A DNA stretch of 64,000 nucleotides from Halomonas salinarum (GTDB lineage: Bacteria > Pseudomonadota > Gammaproteobacteria > Pseudomonadales > Halomonadaceae). The notes under the pieces are model-generated. The model did not search any database. It saw only the letters and a program-made list of their open reading frames with translations, and was not told the DNA's origin. The DNA is taken from contig NZ_WWNB01000002.1 of NCBI RefSeq assembly GCF_012062845.1, forward strand, positions 248,001-312,000, given 5' to 3'. Positions within the stretch are counted from its first letter, which is position 1. Each line of letters begins with the position of its first letter. Of the stretch, positions 19,969 to 29,335 are shown piece after piece. Position numbers and translations under genes: made by a program.

Positions 19969-21303
19969 TTGCCCCCTTCACGCTCTAAAGCGCCGCGCAT
20001 CTGGCCGCTGGCTTGGCCGATCATTCTCTCCAATATCACCGTGCCACTGCTGGGGCTCGTTGATACCGCAGTCGTCGGCCACCTGCCGGACTCCCGCTAT
20101 CTGGCGGCAGTAACCCTCGGGGCAACGCTTTTTGGCTTTCTCTACTGGGGCTTTGGCTTCCTGCGCATGGGCACTACCGGCCTGACGTCCCAGGCGGTCG
20201 GCCGCGAAAGCGACACCGATGTGCGCACCCTGCTCGGTCAGTCATTGGTGATGGCGGGGCTGATCGGCGCGGGGCTGATCCTGTTCTCTACGCCGCTGGT
20301 CGAACTGGGTCTCAGACTGCTCGATGGCAGCGCACAGGCCACCGAGCTGGCCAGAGAGTATGCCGGTATCCGCATTCTGTCCGCCCCGGCGGTACTGGCC
20401 AATTATGCGATCCTCGGCTGGTTTCTCGGTCAGCAGAATTCTCGGGTGACCCTGATCCTGATGGTACTGACCAACAGCGTGAATATCGTCCTGGACCTGT
20501 GGTTCGTGGTCGGCCTTGGCATGACCAGCGATGGCGTGGCCTGGGCCACGGTGATCGCCGACTACACGGCGCTTGTCATGGGCCTGTGGCTGGTGCGCCG
20601 TCAACTCGTGACCCTGGGCGGCTACCTCGACCGAGCGCGGCTATTCGCTCTCAAGGCCTATCAGGCGCTATTCGCGGTCAACGCTCAACTCTTCCTGCGC
20701 ACCCTGGGGCTTCTGTTCGCCATGGCCTTCTTCACCGCCCAGGGCGCCAGCCAGGGTGATACGGTGTTGGCCGCCAATGCGGTGCTCTTGCAGTTCATCA
20801 TGCTGATCTCTTATGGCCTGGACGGCTTCGCCCATGCGGCCGAGGCGCTGACCGGGCGTGCGGTGGGGCGGGCGCGCTGGGATGAGTTCGCCGCCTCGGT
20901 TCGCAGCGCGGGGCGTTTTTCGCTGGCGATCGCCGCCGCGTCCATGCTGGCCTTCGCGCTGGGCGGCGAGGCGCTGATCGCCCTGCTCACTGATCTGCCC
21001 GAGGTACGCGACACGGCTGCCAGCTACCTGCCCTGGATGGTGCTGATGCCGCTGCTCGCGGTCTGGAGCTACCTGTTGGACGGTGTCTTCATTGGCGCCA
21101 CCGCCACCCGTGAGATGCGCAACAGTATCTTCGCCGGGCTCGCTGTCTACCTGCCGGTGTGGTGGTTGGCCCAACCGCTCGGCAACCACGGGCTATGGCT
21201 CGCCTTCAGCAGTTTCATGCTGGTGCGCTCGGCAACATTAGGCGCCTATTACCTGCATTATCGGCGCCATGTCTGGGTCAGCGGGAGAGACCAAGGTGGA
21301 TAG
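19969..21303 (+). CDS. MATE-family efflux transporter (DinF-like)
   Basis: A 444-residue, twelve-helix inner-membrane antiporter of the MATE family, DinF branch. Marks: WPIILSNITVPLLGLVDTAVVGHL at the N-terminus, FGFLRMGTTGLTSQAVG, and the second-half repeat QFIMLISYGLDGFAHAAEAL. MATE pumps expel drugs or metabolites using proton or sodium gradients. The start is a TTG at 19969 with CGAGGAAACGGC before it; the open frame reaches further up but would start within the preceding terminator. The fitted length is normal for DinF proteins. Confidence 0.88.
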   Translation: MPPSRSKAPRIWPLAWPIILSNITVPLLGLVDTAVVGHLPDSRYLAAVTLGATLFGFLYWGFGFLRMGTTGLTSQAVGRESDTDVRTLLGQSLVMAGLIGAGLILFSTPLVELGLRLLDGSAQATELAREYAGIRILSAPAVLANYAILGWFLGQQNSRVTLILMVLTNSVNIVLDLWFVVGLGMTSDGVAWATVIADYTALVMGLWLVRRQLVTLGGYLDRARLFALKAYQALFAVNAQLFLRTLGLLFAMAFFTAQGASQGDTVLAANAVLLQFIMLISYGLDGFAHAAEALTGRAVGRARWDEFAASVRSAGRFSLAIAAASMLAFALGGEALIALLTDLPEVRDTAASYLPWMVLMPLLAVWSYLLDGVFIGATATREMRNSIFAGLAVYLPVWWLAQPLGNHGLWLAFSSFMLVRSATLGAYYLHYRRHVWVSGRDQGG

Positions 21304-21368
21304 CCACATCATCGTCCAATCCGATACCTTGGTGCGGCTTACCTTCTTTTTTTACTCACAAGAAGACC

Positions 21369-22685
21369 ATGATCATGCTCAAGTTTATCTCGCGGCCAGC
21401 GGTCAAGCTGGTCGAGCGTTACCTGCCGGATCCGTATATCTTCGTGCTGCTGCTAACGCTGGTTGCTGCTGTAGCGGCCATCGCGGTAGAGCGCCAGACG
21501 CCGCTTGAGGTACTGCGTTTCTGGGGCGATGGCTTCTGGAACCTTCTGACCTTCTCGATGCAGATGCTGCTGGTACTGATTACCGGCTTCATGCTCGCCA
21601 ACACGCCGCCGGTCAAACGCGCCCTGTCTGGGCTCGCCGGCAAGGCTAGGAACGCCGGCGGCGCCATCGTCCTGGTCACCCTGGTATCGCTTGTGGCCAG
21701 CTGGATCAACTGGGGCTTTGGCCTGGTGGTAGGGGCGCTGTTCGCCAAGGAACTGGCTCGCCAGGTGCGCGTCGATTACCGACTGCTGGTCGCCAGTGCC
21801 TATTCGGGCTTTCTGATCTGGCATGCGGGGCTCGCCGGTTCGATCCCGCTGACCATCGCGACGGAAGGCCACTTCACCGTCGAGCAGATCGGCGTGGTTT
21901 CCACTTCCGAAACCATCTTCTCCTGGTTCAACCTGACGATCGTCGCTGTACTGCTGGTCAGTGTGCCGCTGGTCAACCGTCTGATGCTGCCAAGCGAGGA
22001 TGAAAGCGTCTATGTCGACCCCGCGCTGCTGGAGGAAGATCAGGAGCCCCGGGTGCGTATCACCCGCCCGGCCGAGCACCTGGAAAACAGCCGCGCCCTG
22101 GCCTGGCTGGTCGGCATTCCCGGCTTGCTGTTCCTGCTCGATCACTTCGTGCTGCGCGGCGGTGGGCTCAACCTCAACGTCATCAACTTCCTGTTCCTGT
22201 TCCTGGCCATTGTGCTGCACCGCACGCCGCGGCGGCTGTTGGCGAGCCTGCAGGAAGCCATCAAGGGCGGTGCCGGCATTGTCATCCAGTTCCCCTTCTA
22301 TGCCGGCATCATGGCGATCATGGTGCAGTCGGGGCTGGCTCAGAGCCTGTCGGAGGCCTTTGTCTCCTTTGCCAGCGCCGAAACACTGCCCTTCTGGTCA
22401 TTCATCAGCGCCGGCGTGGTCAATCTCTTTGTGCCTTCCGGCGGCGGTCAGTGGGCGGTACAGGCACCGGTGATGCTGCCGGCGGCAGCGGCACTGGGTG
22501 CCGACGTGCCGCGCATTGCCATGGCGGTTGCCTGGGGCGATGCGTGGACCAACCTGCTGCAGCCCTTCTGGGCACTGCCGGTGCTTGCCATCGCGGGGCT
22601 CAAGGCCAAGGACATCATGGGCTATTGCCTGGTCCAGTTGCTCATTAGCGGTGCCATCATCGCGCTGGGTCTGACGTATCTATAG
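21369..22685 (+). CDS. Short-chain fatty acid transporter family (AtoE-like)
   Basis: A 438-residue inner-membrane protein with about twelve helices, matching the AtoE family: RPAVKLVERYLPDPYIFVLLLT, SWINWGFGLVVGALFAKE, and PSGGGQWAVQAPVMLPAA near the C-terminus. E. coli AtoE imports short-chain fatty acids such as acetoacetate or butyrate; the substrate here is inferred only. Starts at 21369 (MIML) and 21375 (ML) are both possible. It lies 65 bases after the MATE gene, perhaps co-transcribed. Confidence 0.9.
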   Translation: MIMLKFISRPAVKLVERYLPDPYIFVLLLTLVAAVAAIAVERQTPLEVLRFWGDGFWNLLTFSMQMLLVLITGFMLANTPPVKRALSGLAGKARNAGGAIVLVTLVSLVASWINWGFGLVVGALFAKELARQVRVDYRLLVASAYSGFLIWHAGLAGSIPLTIATEGHFTVEQIGVVSTSETIFSWFNLTIVAVLLVSVPLVNRLMLPSEDESVYVDPALLEEDQEPRVRITRPAEHLENSRALAWLVGIPGLLFLLDHFVLRGGGLNLNVINFLFLFLAIVLHRTPRRLLASLQEAIKGGAGIVIQFPFYAGIMAIMVQSGLAQSLSEAFVSFASAETLPFWSFISAGVVNLFVPSGGGQWAVQAPVMLPAAAALGADVPRIAMAVAWGDAWTNLLQPFWALPVLAIAGLKAKDIMGYCLVQLLISGAIIALGLTYL

Positions 22686-22831
22686 GCACGCGCCAGCTCA
22701 ATAGGTACCGCCTATGCCCTCATGGCCATCGCCATGGGGGCTAACTACCTCGCTAGCTACCTCTGTCCAGGGGCAACACGCTATGATGAGGGGTAACGAT
22801 AATTCTGCCCTTCCATCCCCTGGAGCCCTCA

Positions 22832-23380
22832 GTGAGTCAAGACGACCTGCCCCGCCAGCACGAGCTTTCGATGACCGTGCTGATGACCCCCGATATGGCC
22901 AACTTCAGCGGCAAGGTGCATGGCGGCGCTATCCTCAAGAAGCTCGACGAGGTCGCCTACGCCTGTGCCAGCCGTTATTCCGGTCACTATGTCGTGACCC
23001 TGTCGGTCGATCAGGTGAAATTTTCCCAGCCGATCCATGTCGGCGAGCTGGTCACCTTCCTGGCGTCGGTCAACCACGTTGGCCGCTCGTCGATGGAAGT
23101 CGGCATCAAGGTGGTGGCCGAGTCGATTCAGGAGCGCCTGATCCGTCATACCAACAGCTGCTACCTGACCATGGTCGCCGTCGATGGCGATGGCGATGGC
23201 AAGCCCGCCGAGGTACCGCCGCTGCCGCTGGAAACGCCGCTTCAGCGACTGCGCTTCGACCAGGCCGCGCTGCGCAAGAAGCTACGCAAGCAAGCCGAGG
23301 AAGAAGCCCGCCAGACGCAGGAAAGCCATCACGCCGAGCGCAAGGACGCCCTGAAAGCCTCTCGCCAGTCATCCAGGTGA
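22832..23380 (+). CDS. YciA-like acyl-CoA thioesterase
   Basis: A 182-residue hotdog-fold thioesterase that hydrolyses acyl-CoA. The catalytic-region motif NFSGKVHGGAILKKLDEVAY and VDQVKFSQPIHVGELVTF are those of the YciA/acyl-CoA hydrolase group. A charged, probably helical tail (about residues 145-182, Lys/Glu/Gln/Arg-rich) extends past the hotdog core and is a little unusual. The start is a GTG with TGGAGCCC upstream. A strong terminator follows. Confidence 0.92.
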   Translation: MSQDDLPRQHELSMTVLMTPDMANFSGKVHGGAILKKLDEVAYACASRYSGHYVVTLSVDQVKFSQPIHVGELVTFLASVNHVGRSSMEVGIKVVAESIQERLIRHTNSCYLTMVAVDGDGDGKPAEVPPLPLETPLQRLRFDQAALRKKLRKQAEEEARQTQESHHAERKDALKASRQSSR

Positions 23381-23410
23381 TCACGTTGCGTTGTGTTGAC
23401 TACAACGCAA

Positions 23411-23440
23411 CGGGGGCAGGCCCATGGCCTGCCCCCGTTT
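23411..23440 (+). terminator. Strong terminator after the thioesterase gene
   Basis: Perfect twelve-base stem CGGGGGCAGGCC-CAT-GGCCTGCCCCCG followed by TTTATAT. It may also serve the converging entericidin-like gene. Confidence 0.85.
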
Positions 23441-23504
23441 ATATGTCGCTAACCATGATGCTTTTCTAACCCATCGCCTTGGCTATCCGTTATCGATGCG
23501 CGAT

Positions 23505-23639
23505 CTAGCTATCGGCCGCGTCCTCGATCGCCTGGCCACCCTGCTGAATATCTTCACCGGCACCGCGCATGGTGTTACAGCCGGCCAGCAGAGACACACA
23601 GAAAAGGGTCAGCAGTGTCAGTGCAATCAATCGTGTCAT
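23505..23639 (-). CDS. Entericidin-like small lipoprotein (EcnA/EcnB family)
   Basis: A 44-residue lipoprotein. The signal sequence RLIALTLLTLFCVSLLAGCN ends in a lipobox (LAGC), and the mature part NTMRGAGEDIQQGGQAIEDA is the entericidin pattern. In enterobacteria EcnA and EcnB are a cell-envelope antidote/toxin pair active in stationary phase; single entericidin-type genes of unclear role are widespread. The start at 23639 has GAGGACACC upstream. No second entericidin gene is seen next to it. Confidence 0.88.
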   Translation of the reverse strand: MTRLIALTLLTLFCVSLLAGCNTMRGAGEDIQQGGQAIEDAADS

Positions 23640-23728
23640 GGTGGTGTCCTCGTGGGTTGGCATCGTCAAATCCGCAAACGTCCACTCATACATTAGCACT
23701 CTTTTCGGCGGACCCCCCAAGGTCAAGG

Positions 23729-24487
23729 TTAGCCCATCACCAGGCGCACGATGATCGCCGCAATCATCGCAAGCGTCAGCCAGCGTACCCAGAGGGCGCC
23801 ACGCGGCCCCATGTTGACCCTTACCGCCAACCAGGCACCGCTCATGCTGCCCACCGCCAGCAGCAAACCATAGCTCCAGCGCACTTGGTCGTGATACACG
23901 AACATCGCCAGCGCCGGCAGGGTGTAGATCAGAATGATGAAGACCTTGAAGACGTTGACCTGGGCCAGGTCGATCTTCAATAGCCGGTAGAGAACGACAA
24001 TGAACAACACCCCCACGCCGACCTGGATAAAGCCACCGTATACACCGATCGCGAACATCGCCAGATAGACGACAGGCGTCAGGCGCTCGCGGGTCAGGGA
24101 GCGGGTCTCGAGTGCCGGCTGAGGCAACAGCATCATCAGGGCACTGGCCGCCATCACCGTGACCAGTACCGCCTCGAAGAACGCATCACTGACCACAAGC
24201 GCCAGCCACACGCCAAACATTGAGCCCGCCACCGCCGGGACCGCCAGCCGTAAGCTGAGCCCCACCTGACTCGCTCCGGCACGCCTGAAATTGCCTACCG
24301 CCGAGATGCTCTGGAAGACAATCGACACGCGGTTGGTCGCGTTGGCCGCCTGGGGCGGCAAGCCCAGAAACATCAACAGGGGAAGCGTCAGCATCGACCC
24401 GCCCGCCGAGAGCACATTGATAAAGCCCGCAAGACCGCCAAACGCTATCAGGGCCAAGGCATCGAGAAAGCCTGGGTATACCGTCAT
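23729..24487 (-). CDS. TauE/SafE-family anion exporter
   Basis: A 252-residue inner-membrane protein with about eight helices and the TauE/SafE duplicated architecture. Recognisable parts: GGLAGFINVLSAGGSMLTLP, PQAANATNRVSIVFQ and the second repeat GVYGGFIQVGVGVLFIV. Family members move sulfite, sulfoacetate or other organosulfur anions, but many have no known substrate. The start at 24487 follows CGGAGCGTGAC. The longer open frame upstream is not homologous. Confidence 0.88.
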   Translation of the reverse strand: MTVYPGFLDALALIAFGGLAGFINVLSAGGSMLTLPLLMFLGLPPQAANATNRVSIVFQSISAVGNFRRAGASQVGLSLRLAVPAVAGSMFGVWLALVVSDAFFEAVLVTVMAASALMMLLPQPALETRSLTRERLTPVVYLAMFAIGVYGGFIQVGVGVLFIVVLYRLLKIDLAQVNVFKVFIILIYTLPALAMFVYHDQVRWSYGLLLAVGSMSGAWLAVRVNMGPRGALWVRWLTLAMIAAIIVRLVMG

Positions 24488-24683
24488 GTCACGCTCCGTT
24501 GTGACGTTAAGAAATGCTGGGCCACCAGGCCAACCAGGCAGCCGATATGAGAAAGCATATGAGAGAGCTGATGGCGGATGATGACACGGATCGCTACCGG
24601 AGCGTATCGCGCCAGGCAGCGACCACGGCGCTGAGACAACAAGCCAACGCCTGTTCACGGCCGCAATAGTCATCCTTGCATAA

Positions 24684-24728
24684 GCAAAAAGAAACCTCCC
24701 GCGAGCCCTTGGCTACACGGGAGGTTTC
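24684..24728 (-). terminator. Terminator after putA
   Basis: On the minus strand, arms GAAACCTCCCG and CGGGAGGTTTC (eleven bases, 16-base loop) are followed by TTTTTGC. The stretch from here to the TauE-family start holds no gene. Confidence 0.85.
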
Positions 24729-24789
24729 AGAAGGAAAAACGAAAGGTGAAGGGGTCAGGGCGACTGCCGAGAGCGCCCCGCCCAGGTTG

Positions 24790-27700
24790 CTATTCGGCCG
24801 TTGCCAGCAGGCTGGCATTACCGCCTGCCGCCGTGGTGTCGATGCACAGATGACGCTCCACCACGTAACGCTCCGGCGAGATGGTCTGGGTTTCGAGCGA
24901 GACGATGGCACCATCACGCTCAGCCAGTGCAAGTCGCAGCTCGCGCGTCCAGTCGCTGGCACCGGTCGCGGCCACCGCAGCAATGCCGTTGAGCTCAGTG
25001 AGCGCCTTCGCCTCGATGCAGCCTTCCAACGCAGTGACTGGCACCCCAGCCGCTTTCAGCGGTTGAATGGCCTGTTCTGCACCGGCCGCGACAATCACCG
25101 CTGGACAGCCCACGCCCAGTGCCTGAACGGCTTGAGCGACAGCGATGTCGAGGGTCGGCCCAAGGCACAGCACCGGGCCCTTGGGATACATTGCCAGCCG
25201 GTTGCTCTCGCCCGTCGGCCCCGGCAGGGTCTGCGGGGTCATGTCCAGCGCCGCCGTCTCGGCAAGCGCCTTGCGAATCACCCCGCTCTTGCCGGATAGC
25301 GCCTTGCGCAGGACTTCGACCCGGTTGGTTCGCATCGACCAATTGCGCGCATCCAGACCATCGATGGCCGACTGCAGCTTTTTAAGGGACAGAGCCTCAC
25401 CTTTAGGCGCGTCGTGGCTCTCCACGGAAGCGGTGCGCCGGAAACGCGCGACATACTGCGGACCGCCAGCCTTGGGACCGGTACCCGAGAGGCCCTCGCC
25501 CCCGAAGGGCTGGGAGCCAACGATGGCACCGATCTGGTTGCGGTTGACGTAGACGTTGCCGACATGGATGCGCTCGACAATCTGCTGGACGCGATCGTCG
25601 ATCCGGGTATGCAGACCGAAGGTCAACCCGTATCCCCGATCGTTGATCGAATCGACCACCTTGTCGATATCCCGCGCCTTGAACGTGGCCACATGCAGGA
25701 TCGGACCGAAGATCTCACGCTCGAGATCCTCGATGCCGCCGACTTCGACCACGGCCGGGCTGACGTAGGTGCCATCATTGGGGACAGGCAACTTCTTCAG
25801 CACCTTGCCGGCCTTTTCCTGGGCATCCAGATAATCGCCAATCTCGGCCTTGGCATCGGCGTCGATCACCGGCGACACATCGGTATCGATATTCCACGGA
25901 TCGCCGACGACCAGCGCATCCATGGCGCCATCCAGCATCGTCAGCAGGCGCTCTCGCGCTTCTTCCTGCACATAGAGCATGCGCAGCGCCGAGCAGCGCT
26001 GGCCAGCCGACTGGAAGGATGAAATCAGGATGTCGCGCACCGCCTGTTCGGTCAGGGCCGTCGAATCCACGATCATGGCATTCAGACCACCGGTCTCCGC
26101 GATCAGCACCGCATCCGGCCCCGCGTTCTGCACCAGGGCCTTGTGGATGATCTGGGCCACTTCGGTCGAACCGGTAAAGCAGACACCGGCGAGCCGCGAA
26201 TCGCTGGTCAGCGGCCCACCAACCGTCGGGCCATCACCCGGCAACAGCTGCAACGCGGCTTCCGGCAAGCCAGCCTCACGCATCAACTCGACGGCACGGG
26301 CAGCGATCAGGGGCGTCTGCTCGGCGGGCTTGGCGAGTACCGCGTTGCCTGCCGACAGTGCCGCCGCGATCTGGCCGGTAAAGATGGCGAGTGGGAAGTT
26401 CCAGGGGCTGATGCAAACAAAGATACCCCGTGCACTGCCAGGCTCTTCTATCTCCAGCCGCTCGCACTCGTTTGCGTAGTAGCGAAGGAAGTCGACGGCC
26501 TCGCGCACCTCGGCGATACCATCAAAGATCATCTTGCCGGCTTCACGCGTGGTGATGACGGTCAGCTCGGCGAAATTTTCTTCGTAGAGATCAGCGGTGC
26601 GACGCAGCACCTTGGCGCGCTCAGCCGCCGGCCGCGCCGACCAGTCGCGGAAGCCTTCCTCGGCGGCATCAAGTGCCGTTGCCACCTCATCAGCGGTCGC
26701 TTCATACACCTTGCCAACCACGCGCGAGGCGTCGGCAGGAGATACCGCATCGCGGGCTTCTCCCTTTGGCGCCGGGTTGCCAGCCAGCATCGGCGCGGCG
26801 GTCCAGGTCGCGTCAGCGAACGCCTTGCGACCAGACACCAGCGGCATGATGGAGGCCGGTTCGTTGATACGGAAACCACGCGAGTTCTTGCGCTCGGGCG
26901 AGAAGAGCTCACCTGGCTGGCGAATCGACGGACTAGCGATGGACTCACCCAGGCTCTCCATCTCGGCCAGGGGGTCCCTCGATACCTCGCTGGCGGGAAT
27001 CGATTCATCCACGACCTGGTTGACGAAGGAGGAGTTCGCCCCATTCTCCAGCAGACGGCGGACCAGATAGGCCAGCAGGTCTCGGTGCGCACCCACCGGG
27101 GCATAGATGCGGCAATGTGTGCCCTCGGACTCCTTGACGATATGGTGCAGCGACTCGCCCATGCCGTGCAGACGCTGGAACTCGTAGGAGTCCTTGTCAT
27201 CACCGGCCATGGCGACGATGGCGGCACAGGTATGCGCGTTGTGCGTGGCAAACTGCGGATAGATGCGATCACGACGATCGAGCAACAGCTGCGCACAGGC
27301 CATGTAGCTGACATCGGTATTCACCTTGCGGGTGAAGACCGGGAAGGTATCGACGCCCAGTTCCTGAGCCAGCTTGATCTCGGTATCCCAATAGGCGCCC
27401 TTGACTAGTCGCACCATGATCTTGCGATCGTAGCGCTCAGCCATCTCATAGAGGGCCTCAATCATCGGCGCGGCACGGCGCCCGTAGGCCTGCACCACGA
27501 CCCCGAAGCCGTCCCATCCATCGAGGCTGGGATCGGACATCAGCGCTTCAATCACGTCGAGCGACAGGTCCAGCCGGTCCTGCTCCTCGGCATCAATATT
27601 GAAGCCGATATTGGCCTTCGCCGCCTGCTTGACCAGCTTCTTGGCACGCGGTACGAGCTCGGCCATCACCGTTTCACGGTGGGTATATTCATAACGCGGA

Positions 27701-28458
27701 TGCAGCGCCGAGAGCTTCACCGAGATGCCGGGGCTACCGCGCACATCGCCCTTGGCCTGCTTAGCAATACCCGCGATGGCATTGGCATACGCATCGTAAT
27801 AGCGCACCGCATCTTCATCGGTACGCGCCGCTTCACCCAGCATATCGTAGGAGTAGGTATAGCCCTGCTTCTCGAGTTCACGGGCATTCTTCATGCCCTC
27901 CTCGATGGTCTGGCCAAGCACGAACTGGCGACCAAGGATCTTCATAGACCGACCCACGGCGTTACGCACCACCGGCTCGCCCATCCGACGCACCAGGCTG
28001 CGCAGCGCCCTTACCGGGCCTTTGGGATCGTTGTCCAGCACCTTGCCGGTCAGCATCAGCGCCCAGGTCGAAGCATTGACCATTGATGAAGAAGATTTGC
28101 CCAGGTGAGCGCCCCAGTCGGACGGCTCGATCTTGTCGTAAATCAGATCGTCGATGGTTTCCGCGTCGGGCACGCGCAGCAGCGCCTCGGCCAGACACAT
28201 CAGGCCCACGCCCTCTTCGGTCGAGAGTCCGTATTCGGCGAGAAACGACTCCATCATCGAGGGTGACGTTTCCTTACGGACCCGGTCCACATATTTGGCG
28301 CCGACGTCGGCAACCTGGCGACGCTCTTCTTCCGACAGCTTGATTCGCTCGACCAGCCCCTTCAGCACCGCCGCTTCATCGGCCGCATAGTGGGCACGGA
28401 TACGTGTGCGCAACTCGCTCACGGCTCCATCCTGGGGCGTCGTCACTTCATTCATCAT
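24790..28458 (-). CDS. putA: Bifunctional proline dehydrogenase / glutamate-semialdehyde dehydrogenase
   Basis: A 1222-residue enzyme oxidising proline to glutamate in two steps with substrate channelling, at the inner face of the membrane. In order: an alpha domain (about 1-130), FAD-dependent proline dehydrogenase barrel (about 150-470, with RLVKGAYWDTEIK), aldehyde dehydrogenase (about 540-1010, Glu in IAETGGLNAM, Cys in SAGQRCSALR), and a C-terminal ALDH-like flap domain (about 1040-1222). The ribbon-helix-helix DNA-binding domain of E. coli PutA is missing, so it should not repress itself. GGGAGATCA precedes the start. Confidence 0.96.
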   Translation of the reverse strand: MMNEVTTPQDGAVSELRTRIRAHYAADEAAVLKGLVERIKLSEEERRQVADVGAKYVDRVRKETSPSMMESFLAEYGLSTEEGVGLMCLAEALLRVPDAETIDDLIYDKIEPSDWGAHLGKSSSSMVNASTWALMLTGKVLDNDPKGPVRALRSLVRRMGEPVVRNAVGRSMKILGRQFVLGQTIEEGMKNARELEKQGYTYSYDMLGEAARTDEDAVRYYDAYANAIAGIAKQAKGDVRGSPGISVKLSALHPRYEYTHRETVMAELVPRAKKLVKQAAKANIGFNIDAEEQDRLDLSLDVIEALMSDPSLDGWDGFGVVVQAYGRRAAPMIEALYEMAERYDRKIMVRLVKGAYWDTEIKLAQELGVDTFPVFTRKVNTDVSYMACAQLLLDRRDRIYPQFATHNAHTCAAIVAMAGDDKDSYEFQRLHGMGESLHHIVKESEGTHCRIYAPVGAHRDLLAYLVRRLLENGANSSFVNQVVDESIPASEVSRDPLAEMESLGESIASPSIRQPGELFSPERKNSRGFRINEPASIMPLVSGRKAFADATWTAAPMLAGNPAPKGEARDAVSPADASRVVGKVYEATADEVATALDAAEEGFRDWSARPAAERAKVLRRTADLYEENFAELTVITTREAGKMIFDGIAEVREAVDFLRYYANECERLEIEEPGSARGIFVCISPWNFPLAIFTGQIAAALSAGNAVLAKPAEQTPLIAARAVELMREAGLPEAALQLLPGDGPTVGGPLTSDSRLAGVCFTGSTEVAQIIHKALVQNAGPDAVLIAETGGLNAMIVDSTALTEQAVRDILISSFQSAGQRCSALRMLYVQEEARERLLTMLDGAMDALVVGDPWNIDTDVSPVIDADAKAEIGDYLDAQEKAGKVLKKLPVPNDGTYVSPAVVEVGGIEDLEREIFGPILHVATFKARDIDKVVDSINDRGYGLTFGLHTRIDDRVQQIVERIHVGNVYVNRNQIGAIVGSQPFGGEGLSGTGPKAGGPQYVARFRRTASVESHDAPKGEALSLKKLQSAIDGLDARNWSMRTNRVEVLRKALSGKSGVIRKALAETAALDMTPQTLPGPTGESNRLAMYPKGPVLCLGPTLDIAVAQAVQALGVGCPAVIVAAGAEQAIQPLKAAGVPVTALEGCIEAKALTELNGIAAVAATGASDWTRELRLALAERDGAIVSLETQTISPERYVVERHLCIDTTAAGGNASLLATAE

Positions 28459-28496
28459 TGATCTCCCACAACAACCCAGCGCAAAAGAAATGCACC

Positions 28497-28516
28497 AGAT
28501 TAATTATTATCATTCT
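28497..28516 (-). promoter_or_regulatory. AT-rich element before putA, promoter or Fur-like site
   Basis: The minus strand reads GAATGATAATAATTAATC about 40 bases before the putA start. It resembles part of the Fur consensus (AATGATAAT then ATTA) but may simply be the promoter; TTGAAG lies next to it. The rest of the gap to 28632 is AT-rich and without a gene. Confidence 0.3.
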
Positions 28517-28632
28517 TCAAAAGGCCATTTAATAGCGTAGCCCCCCCAAGCGGGTTGCACACATCCCCCCCCTGTGAGGAGCGATGTCTAATGACTAGGT
28601 TACGGCCTAATCTAGGCAAAATGCCAATTAAC

Positions 28633-28836
28633 CTAATCCACGCAACATCGCGAGAAGCGGGTCACCCGATAGGCCAATAGATCCATGGCGGGCTTTTCTC
28701 CGCCCACCTTCGCGGCCAATAGCTCCGCGGTGATGGCCGCCTGGGTGACCCCCAGGTGCTGGTGGCCAAAGGCAAAGTGCAGCGACGTAATGCCTCGAAG
28801 TGAGCCGAGCACATGCCTGCGCCTTCCTGAGCCCAT
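28633..28836 (-). pseudogene. Remnant of a DadA-like FAD amino acid oxidase, C-terminal end only
   Basis: A 67-codon open frame whose last 50 or so residues match the C-terminal end of DadA/DAO-family FAD-dependent amino acid dehydrogenases: LRGITSLHFAFGHQHLGVTQ, AAITAELLAAKVGGEKPAMD and YRVTRF. The remaining 350 or so residues (FAD-binding N-terminus and catalytic part) are absent; the sequence upstream on this strand is the promoter and start of the HIT gene. So this is a decayed leftover, not a working gene. Its position just upstream of putA suggests a former amino acid catabolic cluster. Confidence 0.6.
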
Positions 28837-28881
28837 CGCTGATACGATATCGCCCTATCCCCCTTCGATGACGAGAAAGCC

Positions 28882-29304
28882 ATGAGCGACTTTGCCCTGC
28901 ACCCCCGCCTGGATGCCGACACCCTTCATGTCACCGACCTGCCCTTGTGTCAGGTGCGACTGATGAACGACGCCCGCTATTCCTGGCTGGTACTGATACC
29001 CAGGCGAGCCGACATCCGCGAGGTCTATGAACTCTCGGCGGATGATCAGGCGCAACTCTGGAAAGAGGCCACGATATTGGGGAAGGCGATGATGGCGGCC
29101 AAGGCTGGCGACAAGCTCAACCTGGCCACGCTTGGCAACATGGTGCCTCAGCTGCATCTGCACGTGATCGTGCGTCACGAAACCGATGAGGCCTGGCCGG
29201 GACCGGTGTGGGGACAAGGCCGCGCTGTTGTCTATGACACCGCGCAGGAAACGGCGATGCGGGCTTGTATTACGCGCTGCCTAGAGACAAGCGGCCTCAA
29301 CTGA
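28882..29304 (+). CDS. HIT-family nucleotide-binding protein
   Basis: A 140-residue protein with the histidine triad motif QLHLHVIVRH and the supporting segment NDARYSWLVLIPRR, so probably a nucleotide hydrolase or transferase acting on AMP-linked substrates. It matches the short HIT proteins of gammaproteobacteria. The start at 28882 is preceded by GACGAGAAAGCC. It is a single gene converging with the metal exporter gene. Confidence 0.92.
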   Translation: MSDFALHPRLDADTLHVTDLPLCQVRLMNDARYSWLVLIPRRADIREVYELSADDQAQLWKEATILGKAMMAAKAGDKLNLATLGNMVPQLHLHVIVRHETDEAWPGPVWGQGRAVVYDTAQETAMRACITRCLETSGLN

Positions 29305-29335
29305 ATGCACTCAAGCGTTATCCCCTGAACCGGGG

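Noticed and set aside
26143-27408. 421-codon open frame opposite putA
   Set aside because: Antisense shadow of a well-matched enzyme; composition is not protein-like.
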